The notes: generated from the sequence alone by a model not told the origin. A stretch of 64,000 nt of DNA from Betaproteobacteria bacterium (GCA_013298145.1 JAAFJO010000005.1:248001-312000), one strand, 5' to 3'. Shown: positions 17,357-27,211, counted from the stretch's first letter. Translations and numbers: made by a program.

Positions 17357-17558
17357 AGGGGGATTGTAGGGAGGCATCGTGAAAAAACGACCCAAACTGC
17401 CGCATTGGTCGGTACGCGCTTTTCGTTATTCAGCGAGGGATTTGGCTGCAACTATCCCGCGCGCTTCGACTACACGCTCCAATAGCGCTCTTTACGAAGG
17501 AACAAGCAGGTGCACGAGGGTAAAATCGTGACTTCTCGTCGAGAACGCGCTCTTTATC

Positions 17559-18728
17559 ATGTCAAGCCTCAAAGTAGTACCCACGGCAGCGTCACCCGCT
17601 GAAGCGCCACACGATGCTAATGCGGGTGCGCATTCCACCGTGCTCTCGCCTGTCCCTGAAATCATCGCTGAGCTGAAAGCCGGTCGGATGGTGATTTTGG
17701 TGGATGAGGAAGATCGCGAAAACGAAGGCGATTTGGTGCTCGCTGCTGATTTCGTTACGCCGGAAGCCATCAATTTCATGGCGAAGTTTGGACGAGGCTT
17801 GATTTGTCTCACGCTCACCAAAGAGCGTTGTGAGCAGCTCGGACTGCAGCCGATGACGTCTAAAAATCGCTCCGGCACGGGAACCAATTTCACGGTCTCC
17901 ATCGAGGCGGCGGAAGGGGTTACCACGGGCATCTCCGCCGCTGATCGCGCGCGGACCGTGCAAGCGGCAATCGCGTTCAATGCGAAGCCCACCGACATCG
18001 TTCAGCCCGGACATATCTTTCCCATCGCGGCGCAGGCGGGTGGCGTGTTGATGCGCGCTGGCCATACCGAAGCTGGCTGCGATTTGCCGCGGATGGCGGG
18101 GCTCACCCCAGCGAGCGTGATTTGCGAAATCATGAAAGACGACGGCACCATGGCGCGTCTTCCTGATTTGCTCGTCTTTGCGCAAGAACACAATCTAAAA
18201 ATCGGCGCAATCACCGATTTGATTCACTATCGATCAGAGCGCGAAGCCCTGGTTGAATGCGTTGGCGAGCGAGCGATTGAAACTGCGCAGGGCGAATTCA
18301 CGCTCAAGGTTTTCCGCGAGAAGCTCACCGATGCAACGCATTTGGCGTTGGTGAAGGGCGCGCCTACGGCAGAACGCGAAACGCTCGTGCGCGTGCATCA
18401 GCCGCTCTCGGTGATCGACACGCTCGACGTTGACAACAACGTTCACTCGTGGAGCGTTGGCAAAGCGCTGGCGCGATTGCAACAAGCCGAGGCGGGCGTG
18501 TTGGTGCTGTTGCATGAAACCGAATCGCCCGCTTCACTCAAGGATCGTGCGCTCAACGCGAAGCCGCTCAACGCCCACAAGATGGACTTGCGCACTTATG
18601 GCGTCGGCGCGCAAATCCTTCGCGCACTCGGTGTTCGAAAAATGAAGGTCCTTGCAAAACCAAGACGCATGCCTTCGATGACAGGCTTCGATCTTGAAGT
18701 AACGGGCTACGAATCGCCCGCAAACTAA
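17559..18728 (+). CDS. ribBA: 3,4-dihydroxy-2-butanone-4-phosphate synthase with degenerate GTP cyclohydrolase II half
   Basis: 389 residues. The N-terminal RibB domain (about 30-230) is intact: [11 protein letters not shown] binds metal and HTEAGCDL holds catalytic residues. It converts ribulose 5-phosphate to the four-carbon riboflavin precursor. The C-terminal RibA-like half keeps the fold ([28 protein letters not shown]) but lacks the zinc-binding cysteine cluster and the conserved arginine loop, so GTP cyclohydrolase II activity is not expected. A separate RibA should exist elsewhere. The gene leads the rib-nus-thi cluster. I could not identify an FMN riboswitch in the leader. Confidence 0.93.
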   Translation: MSSLKVVPTAASPAEAPHDANAGAHSTVLSPVPEIIAELKAGRMVILVDEEDRENEGDLVLAADFVTPEAINFMAKFGRGLICLTLTKERCEQLGLQPMTSKNRSGTGTNFTVSIEAAEGVTTGISAADRARTVQAAIAFNAKPTDIVQPGHIFPIAAQAGGVLMRAGHTEAGCDLPRMAGLTPASVICEIMKDDGTMARLPDLLVFAQEHNLKIGAITDLIHYRSEREALVECVGERAIETAQGEFTLKVFREKLTDATHLALVKGAPTAERETLVRVHQPLSVIDTLDVDNNVHSWSVGKALARLQQAEAGVLVLLHETESPASLKDRALNAKPLNAHKMDLRTYGVGAQILRALGVRKMKVLAKPRRMPSMTGFDLEVTGYESPAN

Positions 18729-18813
18729 GCGAACATCCTTTACGCCGCGTTGCTGATCTGCGTTTGAGTGGTGCGGCAGCGCTTTGTTAACCGATTAAAT
18801 CAACAGTTTTTTT

Positions 18814-19287
18814 ATGGCTCTGCAACCGAATATGAAATTACGTGGTGCTGGCTTACGCGTCGGCATTGTCGTTGCCCGCTTCAATAGCGACATCTGCGAG
18901 AAATTGCTGAATGGCGCAAAAAAGGCGCTGCAAGAGATGGGTGTTGAGGCAGACGACATCGCTGAGGTCACAGTCCCCGGCGCGCTTGAGATTCCGCTTG
19001 CACTACAAACCTTTGCGGCCACCGAGAGTTTTGATGCGCTGATCGCGCTGGGTTGTGTGATCAAAGGCGACACGTATCATTTTGAGGTGGTGTGTAACGA
19101 ATCCGCGGCAGGCATCACGCGGGTTGGCCTGGATCTCGATGTTGCAATCGGCAATGGCGTGCTCACCACGTTCACCGAAGAGCAAGCGGAAATTCGGGCC
19201 GAACAGAAGGGCTTCGAAGCGGCGCAGGCGGCCATCGAAATGGCGCTGATTCAAGAATGGGCGCTGAACACCTATGGCGATGAGTGA
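18814..19287 (+). CDS. ribH: 6,7-dimethyl-8-ribityllumazine synthase
   Basis: 157 residues. Conserved active-site segments are present: VVARFNSDI, VPGALEIPLAL, GDTYHFEVVCNES with the catalytic histidine, and AEIRAEQKG. It condenses the RibB product with the pyrimidine from RibD to make lumazine, the substrate of RibE. It sits 85 bp after ribBA and 148 bp before nusB on the same strand, a conserved neighbourhood. Confidence 0.97.
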   Translation: MALQPNMKLRGAGLRVGIVVARFNSDICEKLLNGAKKALQEMGVEADDIAEVTVPGALEIPLALQTFAATESFDALIALGCVIKGDTYHFEVVCNESAAGITRVGLDLDVAIGNGVLTTFTEEQAEIRAEQKGFEAAQAAIEMALIQEWALNTYGDE

Positions 19288-19435
19288 TCGAGCCTAGAAC
19301 GCTCCGCCGCTGTCATGGTCGCTTTGCGCCGATATGCCAGCTGCTTTCTCGGCATCGGCTAATCTGAAACTGAACGCCGCGAATCCTCCGCCCGCTCCTC
19401 CGCAAGCTAATTGCGAGCTTTGACCGAATGCACTT

Positions 19436-19912
19436 ATGACCGAAGAAAAAATCACACAAGATAAACCCAAGGCAAAGCCGAAATCGGCACGCCGCTGGGC
19501 CAGGGAATTTGCGATGCAGGGTCTCTACGAATACTTTGTGGCGGCCCACGATCCGGCAACGATTCGCTTGCGGATTGAGGGCGAGGAAGATTTCAAGCGC
19601 ACCGACAAAGAGTTCTTCCGCGAGATGTGGCGCGGCATCTCTGACACCTGGGAATCCATGGCGTTGGTGATCGAGCCGCACCTTGACCGCAAATTTGCAG
19701 AAGTGAGCCCCGTCGAGCGCGCCATCATTCTTGTGGGAACTTGGGAATTGCAGCATCGAATCGATGTACCGTACCGCGTTGCGATCAATGAGTCCGTTGA
19801 GCTTGCAAAATCGTTTGGCGGCACCGATGGGCATAAATGGGTGAACGGTGTGCTCGACAAGCTCGCGCCAACGCTTCGAGCGGAGGAGTTTTCTAGCGGT
19901 CGCACGCGATAG
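19436..19912 (+). CDS. nusB: Transcription antitermination protein NusB
   Basis: 158 residues, all-helical NusB fold with the arginine-rich N terminus (ARRWAREFAMQGLYEY) and the C-terminal block PYRVAINESVELAKSFGG ... FVNG-like (KWVNGVLDKL). With NusE it binds boxA RNA and supports antitermination on rRNA operons. The ribH-nusB order is conserved in proteobacteria. A 12-residue lysine-rich N-terminal extension precedes the conserved part. Confidence 0.96.
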   Translation: MTEEKITQDKPKAKPKSARRWAREFAMQGLYEYFVAAHDPATIRLRIEGEEDFKRTDKEFFREMWRGISDTWESMALVIEPHLDRKFAEVSPVERAIILVGTWELQHRIDVPYRVAINESVELAKSFGGTDGHKWVNGVLDKLAPTLRAEEFSSGRTR

Positions 19913-19941
19913 TCAATAGCGTCGAAACCCATTTTTTATAA

Positions 19942-19998
19942 GGGGCTAAGGCGCATTTTTACAGATAATCGAATCGCAGTTTTATAGGTGCTAGCCCC
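19942..19998. repeat. TAGCCC-family inverted pair between nusB and thiL
   Basis: GGGGCTA (19942-19948) and TAGCCCC (19992-19998) face each other across 43 AT-rich bases. The left flank GGGGCTAAGGCGC recurs at 24373 as GGGGCTAAAGGCGC. This is a larger-loop version of the hairpins at 16582 and 29211. Confidence 0.55.
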
Positions 19999-20076
19999 GG
20001 TAGAATTTGGGCGGCGCTTGAAAATCCGATCTCACCCAAGTATCCGTTTTTTCCGCGCTCAATTGCCGATGTGTCT

Positions 20077-21060
20077 ATGACTGAGTTTGAGCTGATTGCG
20101 AAATACTTTACGCGCTCAACTCCAGGCGCGCTCATTGGCAATGGCGATGACGCGGCCGTCGTCGCCCCGCGCGAGGGCCATGCCTTCGTAATCACGACGG
20201 ACACGCTGATCGAATCTCGCCACTACTTGCCAACGCTCGATCCCATGAAGCTCGGGCGGCGCCTGGCACACGTGAACCTAAGCGATCTCGCGGCGATGGG
20301 CGCAACACCTCGATTTGCCACACTTTCGCTCACCCTCCCGAATATCGATGACACATGGGTTGATCGCTTCGCACAAGGGCTCTGGAGCGCGCTCGATGCA
20401 CATTCGGTCGAATTGATCGGCGGCAATACCACCCGTGGTCAAACGTCACTTTCTATGACTGCGATTGGCGAGGTTTCTGTGGTGTCGGGGCGGGCCATGG
20501 CCTTGACTCGCGGCGGCGCGCGCGCGGGCGATGAGTTGTGGGTCAGCGGAAGCTTGGGCGATGCCGGATGGGCGCTGTACTGCATGACGGGCGTGATCGC
20601 CGCCGACGCATCACGCGAGCAAATTGATGCCTACGAAATGCCCACCGCTCGCGTTCGCCTCGGGCTAGCGCTGCAAAATCTAGCCTCCAGTTGCATTGAC
20701 GTTTCTGACGGGCTTCTGAGCGAAGCCAATCATTTGGCGCAAGCGTCAAACGTCGCCTTCGAAATCGATTTTTCACAAATCCCGTCAACGCTCAAACCCA
20801 TGTTGATCGATCCTAAGCTAAGCGCTCAGGCAACGCACTGCTTGCTCGCTACCGGTGACGCTTATGAGCTTCTATTCACCGTCCCTCGCGAGCGGCATGA
20901 AGAAGTTGCAACACTTCTGCGAACGCATGAGTTGGCGGGCGATTGCATCGGGCGCGCGGTGCCTGTTTCGCTTAACGATTTAGGTTCGCGTGTACGGGTG
21001 CTTGACGCCTCGGGTCACGCCATGGACGCGCGACTCAGCGGCTGGGATCATTTCGCATGA
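20077..21060 (+). CDS. thiL: Thiamine-monophosphate kinase
   Basis: 327 residues of the PurM/ThiL ATP-binding family. The N terminus MTEFELIAKYFTR is the usual start, so the ATG is preferred to the GTG two codons earlier. Conserved metal and nucleotide motifs include GNGDDAAVV, HVNLSDLAAMGA, GGNTTRGQ and CIDVSDGLLSE. It phosphorylates thiamine monophosphate to the active diphosphate. It overlaps pgpA by four bases (ATGA). Confidence 0.96.
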   Translation: MTEFELIAKYFTRSTPGALIGNGDDAAVVAPREGHAFVITTDTLIESRHYLPTLDPMKLGRRLAHVNLSDLAAMGATPRFATLSLTLPNIDDTWVDRFAQGLWSALDAHSVELIGGNTTRGQTSLSMTAIGEVSVVSGRAMALTRGGARAGDELWVSGSLGDAGWALYCMTGVIAADASREQIDAYEMPTARVRLGLALQNLASSCIDVSDGLLSEANHLAQASNVAFEIDFSQIPSTLKPMLIDPKLSAQATHCLLATGDAYELLFTVPRERHEEVATLLRTHELAGDCIGRAVPVSLNDLGSRVRVLDASGHAMDARLSGWDHFA

Positions 21061-21566
21061 GTACAACGATCGATCATGCAACGCCCGCGCTACAACCGAG
21101 CTTCCGGTTCATGCTTTCGCATCCCGCGCACGTGATCTCACTTGGTTTCGGTTCCGGGCTCGCGCCATTTGCGCCTGGGACGTTCGGCGCGCTCCTCGGC
21201 TGGTGGCTCGCCCGTTGGCTATATCCGTTCGCGGGCGATGCTTGGTTTTTTTCAGGTCTCGCGTTAGTGACGGCGGTGGGGGTTCTCGCGATGCATGTCA
21301 CCGGCACGGCGCTCAACAAAATGGATCACGGCGCGATCGTGTGGGATGAGGTGGTGGCTATGGCGCTGATCGTAGCGCTGATTCCTTACTCGCTTTGGCT
21401 CCAATGCGCAGGCTTTGTGCTCTTTCGGATCTTTGACATCGCGAAGCCAGGCCCAGTCGGTTGGGCTGATCGCAATGTTGGTGGCGCGTGGGGCGTGTTA
21501 CTGGATGACCTCATCGCGGCTGGATTGGTTTTGGTGCTTCTGGCGCTCTGGATTAAGGTGTTTTAG
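21057..21566 (+). CDS. pgpA: Phosphatidylglycerophosphatase A
   Basis: 169 residues with about four membrane helices. The signature SGLAPFAPGTFGAL is followed by VWDEVVAM with the conserved Asp-Glu pair, and FRIFDIAKPGPVGWADRNVGG. It dephosphorylates phosphatidylglycerophosphate in the inner membrane to give phosphatidylglycerol. It is coupled upstream to thiL by ATGA, and its stop abuts the GTG start of the CinA-type gene. Confidence 0.96.
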   Translation: MSTTIDHATPALQPSFRFMLSHPAHVISLGFGSGLAPFAPGTFGALLGWWLARWLYPFAGDAWFFSGLALVTAVGVLAMHVTGTALNKMDHGAIVWDEVVAMALIVALIPYSLWLQCAGFVLFRIFDIAKPGPVGWADRNVGGAWGVLLDDLIAAGLVLVLLALWIKVF

Positions 21567-22082
21567 GTGGAAACTTTTGCCCTAAGTGTGCATCCGTGGG
21601 CGATCCGATTAGCTGAGATCGCGCTCGCGAAAGGGGCTGTCTTTGCTGGCGCTGAAAGCTGTACCGGCGGGCTCGTGGCAGGTGCAATCACTGCGGTGAG
21701 CGGTTCATCGCAATGGTTTGATCGTGGTTGGGTGACTTACAGTAACGACGCGAAGATGGATTCACTCGGCGTAAGTCAGGAAACGCTTGCCCGGTTTGGT
21801 GCGGTGAGTGAGGAGACTGCGGCCGAGATGGCCGCTGGCGCAAGGGCGCGAAGCCTTGCGACCCATAGCTTTGCGGTTACCGGCGTTGCCGGCCCCACCG
21901 GTGGGAGCCGCGAAAAGCCAGTCGGCATGGTGTGCTTTGGTTTTGCCAGTGATCAGGGCGTCACCACCATGACCAAACACTTTGCGGGCGATCGCGAAGC
22001 AGTACGTTTGCAGAGCGTAGCCTATGTGCTCTCCACACTGCATGAGCAGCTTACGACGAATACAGCGGCAGCAAATCGCTAA
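21567..22082 (+). CDS. pncC: Nicotinamide-nucleotide amidase (CinA C-terminal domain)
   Basis: 171 residues, the stand-alone CinA C-terminal domain. Motifs: GAESCTGGLVAGAITAVSGS and VTGVAGPTGGSREKPVG. The enzyme deamidates NMN to NaMN in pyridine-nucleotide recycling. Start is GTG directly after the pgpA stop, with no gap, suggesting translational coupling. The N-terminal nucleotide-binding domain of full-length CinA is absent, as usual in proteobacteria. Confidence 0.94.
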   Translation: METFALSVHPWAIRLAEIALAKGAVFAGAESCTGGLVAGAITAVSGSSQWFDRGWVTYSNDAKMDSLGVSQETLARFGAVSEETAAEMAAGARARSLATHSFAVTGVAGPTGGSREKPVGMVCFGFASDQGVTTMTKHFAGDREAVRLQSVAYVLSTLHEQLTTNTAAANR

Positions 22083-22121
22083 ACTCCTCGCACTAACGCG
22101 TGGATAAAGCTGAGTTTTTCA

Positions 22122-22640
22122 ATGAAATGCCCGTTCTGCGGCTCGCTCGATACCCAAGTGATCGACTCTCGCGTCTCTGAAACGGGAGATGCGATTCGAA
22201 GACGCCGGAAGTGTCTATCGTGTGATAAACGCTTCACCACGTTTGAGACGGTTGAGATGCGCATGCCGCAAGTAGTGAAATCAAACGGCACGCGTATCGA
22301 TTACAACGCCGAAAAGTTGCGCACCGGATTCAACCGAGCGCTACACAAGCGATTCGTCCCAACCGAGTTTGTTGACCAAGCAATCGCGCGCATTACTTCG
22401 AACATTCATAGCCTCGGTGAGCGTGAGATTTCATCGCGCTCGATTGGCGAAATGGTGATGGCTGAGCTCTATAAGCTGGATAAGGTGGCCTACATTCGCT
22501 TTGCTTCTGTCTATCGGTCCTTCCAAGACGTTGAAGATTTCCGATCCATGCTGCATGAGGTCGAGCGGCCGAGTGCGAGCAAAAGCGCAAAGAAGCTAGC
22601 GAAGAAGCCAGTGGCTGGAAAAGATTCGGGTGATGTTTAG
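22122..22640 (+). CDS. nrdR: Transcriptional repressor NrdR
   Basis: 172 residues. A four-cysteine zinc ribbon (MKCPFCG and CLSCDKRF) binds DNA; an ATP-cone follows from about residue 48 ([20 protein letters not shown]). NrdR represses ribonucleotide reductase genes in response to dATP/ATP. The C-terminal tail ([13 protein letters not shown]) is lysine-rich and longer than usual. It overlaps the ribD start by eight bases; the nrdR-ribD pairing is conserved across bacteria. Confidence 0.97.
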   Translation: MKCPFCGSLDTQVIDSRVSETGDAIRRRRKCLSCDKRFTTFETVEMRMPQVVKSNGTRIDYNAEKLRTGFNRALHKRFVPTEFVDQAIARITSNIHSLGEREISSRSIGEMVMAELYKLDKVAYIRFASVYRSFQDVEDFRSMLHEVERPSASKSAKKLAKKPVAGKDSGDV

Positions 22641-23721
22641 CGAACACGATGAACGATTTATGCGCCGCGCGTTGGAACTCGCGGCGCGCGCGTTAAACCA
22701 TGCAACGCCGAACCCGCGAGTCGGCTGTGTGCTGGTCCGCGATGGGAACATTGTGGCTGAAGGGTTCACGCAACGCCCCGGCGAGCCGCACGCCGAAGCG
22801 CATGCGCTCGCTCAAGCGCGCGCACGGGGCGTTGATCTCAAGGGCGCGAGTGCCTACGTGACGCTCGAGCCCTGCAATCACTTTGGGCGCACACCGCCCT
22901 GCACTGAAGCGCTCATTGCATCGGGTGTTGAGCAGGTGATCGCTGCGATGGAAGATCCGAATCCGATTGTCGGCGGGCGCGGATTTGAGCGCCTGCGCGC
23001 TGCCGGAATCCGCGTACGCGTCGGACTCTTTGAGCGCGACGCGCACGAACTCAACATCGGTTTCGTGAAGCGAATGACGCTGGGTAAGCCTTGGGTGCGA
23101 GCAAAGATTGCAGCATCCTTAGACGGACGCACGGGTTTGCCGAACGGCGAATCAAAGTGGATCACTGGCGAGACTGCGCGGCAGGATGGACATCGCTGGC
23201 GTGCGCGTGCTTGTGCGATCGCCACGGGAAGCGGCACCGTACGCTACGATGATCCCGCGCTTACTGTGCGCGGCGTTGAAACGCCGCTGACGCTGCGACA
23301 ACCGCTTCGAATCGTGTTCGATCACATCGGGCAACTTGAGGCCAGTGCGAAAGTGCTCGCAGGTGGTGCGCTCGTGGTGTGCGGTGCGCGCAAGCCTATT
23401 GGTCTCGCGAGTGACGTGGAAATCGTCTCCTTCCCTGACGGGCAAGGAAAAATTGATTTATCGGCTGCGCTCAAAGAGATTGCGAGCCGTGGCGTGAATG
23501 AACTCCATCTAGAAGCGGGCGCGCGATTGACGGGACCGATGCTGCAGCAGGGGCATATCGACGAATTATTGGTTTATTTCGCCCCGAAAGTGATCGGCAG
23601 CGACGCGCGAGAAATGTTCTCAATCCCGTCGCCTCCGAAACTCGCAGACGCGCTCTCGTTGTCTCTTCATGACATTTCGAGATTTGATGACGATATTCGA
23701 CTGATCTATCGCAAAGACTAA
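22633..23721 (+). CDS. ribD: Bifunctional riboflavin biosynthesis deaminase/reductase
   Basis: About 362 residues. The N-terminal deaminase domain has the zinc site HAEAHAL with [11 protein letters not shown]. The C-terminal reductase domain begins near [19 protein letters not shown]. It performs two consecutive steps after GTP cyclohydrolase II. ATG at 22633 is chosen over the GTG at 22630. It is preceded by nrdR with overlap and followed six bases later by ribE. Confidence 0.96.
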   Translation: MFSEHDERFMRRALELAARALNHATPNPRVGCVLVRDGNIVAEGFTQRPGEPHAEAHALAQARARGVDLKGASAYVTLEPCNHFGRTPPCTEALIASGVEQVIAAMEDPNPIVGGRGFERLRAAGIRVRVGLFERDAHELNIGFVKRMTLGKPWVRAKIAASLDGRTGLPNGESKWITGETARQDGHRWRARACAIATGSGTVRYDDPALTVRGVETPLTLRQPLRIVFDHIGQLEASAKVLAGGALVVCGARKPIGLASDVEIVSFPDGQGKIDLSAALKEIASRGVNELHLEAGARLTGPMLQQGHIDELLVYFAPKVIGSDAREMFSIPSPPKLADALSLSLHDISRFDDDIRLIYRKD

Positions 23722-23726
23722 GCACT

Positions 23727-24353
23727 ATGTTTACCGGAATAATCACTGGCCTCGGCCGAATCACTGCACATGAACCCATTCAGGGCACGGCGTACGATCC
23801 CAAAGGCGGCGGGCAACGGATCACCGTGGCCTGCGGCGATTGGGATTTAAGCGATGTGGCGATTGGCGATTCGATTGCGCATTCCGGGTGCTGCCTCACC
23901 ATCGTGGAAAAAGGGCCTGGCACGTTGAAAAGCGATGTATCGACGCATTCGCTTTCGATTGTGACTGGGCTGAGCGTTGGTTCGTTGGTAAACCTTGAAA
24001 AATCGATGACGCTTGCCGACAAATTGGGCGGGCATCTCGTTACCGGTCACGTAGATACTTCGGGCGTTGTGCTGCAGTGGAAAAACATCGCCGAAAGTTG
24101 GTTACTGGAAGTGGAGGTGACCAATACGCTCGGACGCTTCATCGCGAAAAAAGGGTCGATCACAATCAATGGCGTGAGCCTCACAGTTAACGAAGTAGCC
24201 GACGCGGCGGATAAAACGCGTTTTCAAATCAATGTGATCCCGCACACCTATCAAGTCACCAACTTCAGCGAGTTGCGCGAGGGTGATCGTGTGAACGTAG
24301 AGATTGACACCATTGCCCGCTATGTGGAGCGGATGACGCAGTATGCGCGTTAA
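23727..24353 (+). CDS. ribE: Riboflavin synthase alpha chain
   Basis: 208 residues in two similar lumazine-binding barrels. The hallmark MFTGIITGLGRI opens barrel 1 and the second begins near TGHVDTSG. It dismutates two lumazines to riboflavin plus the RibH substrate. Last gene of the co-oriented rib/nus/thi series; a GGGGCTA half-repeat follows at 24373. Confidence 0.96.
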   Translation: MFTGIITGLGRITAHEPIQGTAYDPKGGGQRITVACGDWDLSDVAIGDSIAHSGCCLTIVEKGPGTLKSDVSTHSLSIVTGLSVGSLVNLEKSMTLADKLGGHLVTGHVDTSGVVLQWKNIAESWLLEVEVTNTLGRFIAKKGSITINGVSLTVNEVADAADKTRFQINVIPHTYQVTNFSELREGDRVNVEIDTIARYVERMTQYAR

Positions 24354-24372
24354 TGATGTTATTTTGCTTCGT

Positions 24373-24379
24373 GGGGCTA
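24373..24379. repeat. TAGCCC-family half-element after ribE
   Basis: GGGGCTA followed by AAGGCGC matches the left flank of the copy at 19942. No clean second arm is seen; GGCTAGCACCCTAG at about 24448 may be a decayed remnant. Located in the convergent gap between ribE and an NTF2-like gene. Confidence 0.35.
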
Positions 24380-24455
24380 AAGGCGCGGCTGGCGCGCTAG
24401 GCGGTGTAATTCTGGGTCAGCCCATTTGGCCGTTGCTCGGTCGTCGGCTAGCACC

Positions 24456-24887
24456 CTAGTGCAGAACGACTTCTTGGCCGCCTCGCATGGGTAGACCTGC
24501 TTGGATGGGGGCGGCGGTGTGGCTCAACATTCGCCACCCGAGCGGTGTGCGCAGAAACGTGTTGGTGGCAAATACCGGGCCGCGCGCCTGTGCCTCATCG
24601 CCGACATAGATCCATTCAATAGCGAATTGAATGGCCATACCGACGGTGATGTGCCAGTGCTCGTCCTTGACCTCGACTCGCATCGCGTCGTTGTTGCGAA
24701 AAATTGCATCCCACGCTGCGCGGACTGCACCGTAGCCATAGAGTGGCGCGGCGCCTGGGTGCCCACAAACGATTTCATCGTCTTCTGACCAAGTGGCCAT
24801 GATCGCTTCTATTTCGCGACGCGCAAACGCGTCATAAAACGCGCGCGCGCAGTCTTCCGCCGAGGCAAATGAGATCTGGTTTTTCAT
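24456..24887 (-). CDS. NTF2-like / SnoaL-like fold protein
   Basis: 143 residues. The N-terminal helix pattern (ARAFYDAFARREIEAIMATW) and the strand FLRTPLGWRMLSHTAAPI are typical of the DUF4440/SnoaL-like group, a cone-shaped fold used for small-molecule binding or as a protein partner. Catalytic residues cannot be assigned. It stands alone, convergent with ribE and divergent from the O-antigen ligase gene. Confidence 0.75.
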   Translation of the reverse strand: MKNQISFASAEDCARAFYDAFARREIEAIMATWSEDDEIVCGHPGAAPLYGYGAVRAAWDAIFRNNDAMRVEVKDEHWHITVGMAIQFAIEWIYVGDEAQARGPVFATNTFLRTPLGWRMLSHTAAPIQAGLPMRGGQEVVLH

Positions 24888-25040
24888 GTGACTGGTCAGA
24901 ATGAACTTTAGCGAATTCTACGGAAAGCCGCGATACTGAGCGGTCCGGCGACGATATCGCGTGCGAGTCTCTACAATCGATTTTTGCTTTTTGTCGCGGT
25001 TGAGGCAATTGGGTACGAGTCTGTTTGTTCTGCGGTGTCA

Positions 25041-26318
25041 ATGATCCGAAGCGACTATCTTGATCGTGCTGACCCTGCGCGGCTCGACTGGGCGCGCTGG
25101 GCGTTGGTTGCGCTGGCGGGCTCAGTGCCGCTCGGAAGTGCGCTCAGTAACGTGCTCACTGCAGTGGTGTTGGTGTTACTCATCTGCGCTGGAGGATTTC
25201 GGTCTCATTGGGGCGTAATTCGGCGCAATCCTTTCGCGCTTGCGTCCATCATGCTCCTTGGCGCTCTCGTCGTTGGGATCTTCTGGACTACGGGCGAGCG
25301 TGACGAAGCAATTCGTGTCACAGAGAAGCACGCACGTGTGCTGCTCGTTGTGTTTGCGGTGGTGCTCGCGGTGCCGCGCCAATGGAGAAAGCGCGCCATT
25401 GCCGCGTGGCTTCTATCGATGGCGGTCACACTTTTGCTGTCGTATCTACACAGCGTATGGGCGTTTCCACTCGCACGCGCAACGCGCGAGGCGGCGATTG
25501 GCGATCATTACATTTTCAAACACCATATTACGCAAAACGTCATGATGTCGGTGTTTGCAGGGGCTTGTCTCGCGCTGGCGTATCGAGCATACGCGGTGGT
25601 CAAAACAAAGCTCGCAGCAGCGGGTGTAGTGATCGCCGCGCTTGCAAGTTTGAACGTGCTATTTTTCGTCGCGGGGCGTACGGGCTACCTCACGCTGCTC
25701 GTGGCACTTTTCCTGCCTCCACTCCTGCTTTTTAGGGGACGAGTACGTTGGTGCGCGCTTGGCGTGATCACCATAGCCGCTGCCTCAGTTGTCTTCTTCA
25801 GCGCCGCACCCAAGGAGCGCATGCACACGGCCGTCGAAGAGGCGCAGGCCCACGATGGAACGCAAAAAACATCGATTGGCATGCGAGTGGAATTCGCGCA
25901 AAAGTCGTTGCAGCTCATTGCTGAGCGCCCAATCGCTGGGTTTGGCACAGGAAGCTACTCGCGCGAGTACTGCCGGGTTGCAAGCACGCCGCTGTGGTGC
26001 GAGGTGGGACACTACAACCCGCACAACCAGTTCCTATTCTTTGGCGTACAGCTCGGTTTGATCGGCGTGTTGGTGCTGTTTGGCTGGATCGCGTGTGCAG
26101 CATACGTGCTGCTGCGCGTCGATACGACAGAGCGCACCGTCGGGTTCGTCTTGCTCGCCACGTTCCTCATCCACTCGATGCTCGACTCCCCGCTCTATAT
26201 CAACACCGAGGGCGTGTGGTATCCGCTGGGGCTAGGCTTGCTCGCTGCGGGCTACGTGCCAGCTAGTAAGCGGTTGACTTCGGCGCCGACACGCTCAACT
26301 GAGGGCCATTCCGGGTAG
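25041..26318 (+). CDS. O-antigen ligase (WaaL-like) membrane protein
   Basis: 425 residues with about ten to twelve membrane helices. The large periplasmic loop has the ligase signature: RVEFAQKSLQLIAERPIAGF then GTGSYSREY and NPHNQFLFFGVQLGLIG, with the conserved His. WaaL-type enzymes move polymer from undecaprenyl diphosphate onto lipid A-core. Start set at ATG 25041; a TTG-initiated extension of 19 codons upstream lacks sense. The last 67 bp overlap, antisense, the end of a glycosyltransferase gene. Confidence 0.85.
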   Translation: MIRSDYLDRADPARLDWARWALVALAGSVPLGSALSNVLTAVVLVLLICAGGFRSHWGVIRRNPFALASIMLLGALVVGIFWTTGERDEAIRVTEKHARVLLVVFAVVLAVPRQWRKRAIAAWLLSMAVTLLLSYLHSVWAFPLARATREAAIGDHYIFKHHITQNVMMSVFAGACLALAYRAYAVVKTKLAAAGVVIAALASLNVLFFVAGRTGYLTLLVALFLPPLLLFRGRVRWCALGVITIAAASVVFFSAAPKERMHTAVEEAQAHDGTQKTSIGMRVEFAQKSLQLIAERPIAGFGTGSYSREYCRVASTPLWCEVGHYNPHNQFLFFGVQLGLIGVLVLFGWIACAAYVLLRVDTTERTVGFVLLATFLIHSMLDSPLYINTEGVWYPLGLGLLAAGYVPASKRLTSAPTRSTEGHSG

Positions 26319-27211
26319 GATTGAACAACGCTGACGTGCTCGCCGAGAGCGCCCCATTGTTCGCGTTTGGTGGGACCGAGCACGCTTAGTAGCTTACCGC
26401 CGACCGATGCCGCCATATGACCGGGCCCGGTGTCATTTGAAACAGTCACGGCTGCGTTTTGCATGAGCGCGGCGTAAGCGCCGAGCGAGAGGTTTGGCAG
26501 GAGTTTGGCGGCGGGAAAGTTCGCCTTTGCCATCTCTATTTCATCCGGGCCTGGCGCGAGCACGATGTCACGACCCAAACCGGGCGCGCATTGCGCGACC
26601 CAAGTCGCGAAATGGGGCCAGCGCTTATCCAATTTCTCGAACGTGCCACCTGCAAACGGTACCGCTACGATGTAACTGCTGCTCACGTTCGCATCGGCTA
26701 GCGCAAGTGCCGCTTCGCGTTTCGCGCGATCACTGACTTTAAGCGCTACTGCGCGGGGCGGGGGCGCTGCGTCGCCAAGCAAAGCGCTCGCCAATCGCCA
26801 GTATGAATGCATCGCGTGCTCGCCATACACAATGGGCGCGGAGCGCGCGAGCAGAAAGCTTCGGGCTTCCACGGCGTAGCCGTAAGCGCGCAGTCCGGCA
26901 AAACGCATGTCCATCGCGCTTGAAAAAGAGGTGGCGAACGTGATCGCGTTGATCGCTTTCGAGTTCGTGATTCTGGGCGCAACGCTATGCCGAAGTTGCT
27001 TTAGCGTCTCGACGCGCGCTGAAAATGCTTTTGGATAGGGCGTGACCTTCCAGCCGTGACCCTCAAGCAAACTCGACGCCCAGCCTTTCCCGACGCAGTG
27101 CAGTTCGTAGCCACGTGCCTCAAGTTTCTCGAGCGCGGGGATCATAAGGACGACGTCGCCAATAAAATTTCGCAGGCGGACGATCAGTGGGGAGCGAGGC
27201 TGGATTTTCAC
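26252..27211 (-). CDS. Glycosyltransferase family 9 (heptosyltransferase-like)
   Basis: 319 residues. The N terminus LIVRLRNFIGDVVLMIPAL is the GT9 signature; the nucleotide-sugar site is SNDTGPGHMAASVG. It most likely adds heptose or a related sugar to the LPS core in the cytoplasm, like WaaF, but the acceptor is unknown. Start is GTG. It converges on, and overlaps, the O-antigen ligase gene by 67 bp, so both proteins' C termini are encoded by the same DNA. Confidence 0.87.
   Translation of the reverse strand: MKIQPRSPLIVRLRNFIGDVVLMIPALEKLEARGYELHCVGKGWASSLLEGHGWKVTPYPKAFSARVETLKQLRHSVAPRITNSKAINAITFATSFSSAMDMRFAGLRAYGYAVEARSFLLARSAPIVYGEHAMHSYWRLASALLGDAAPPPRAVALKVSDRAKREAALALADANVSSSYIVAVPFAGGTFEKLDKRWPHFATWVAQCAPGLGRDIVLAPGPDEIEMAKANFPAAKLLPNLSLGAYAALMQNAAVTVSNDTGPGHMAASVGGKLLSVLGPTKREQWGALGEHVSVVQSYPEWPSVERVGAEVNRLLAGT

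Noticed and set aside
17396..17558. Possible FMN riboswitch before ribBA
   Set aside because: I could not find the conserved AGGG and GGUAAA helix elements in order; a covariance-model search would be needed to claim one.
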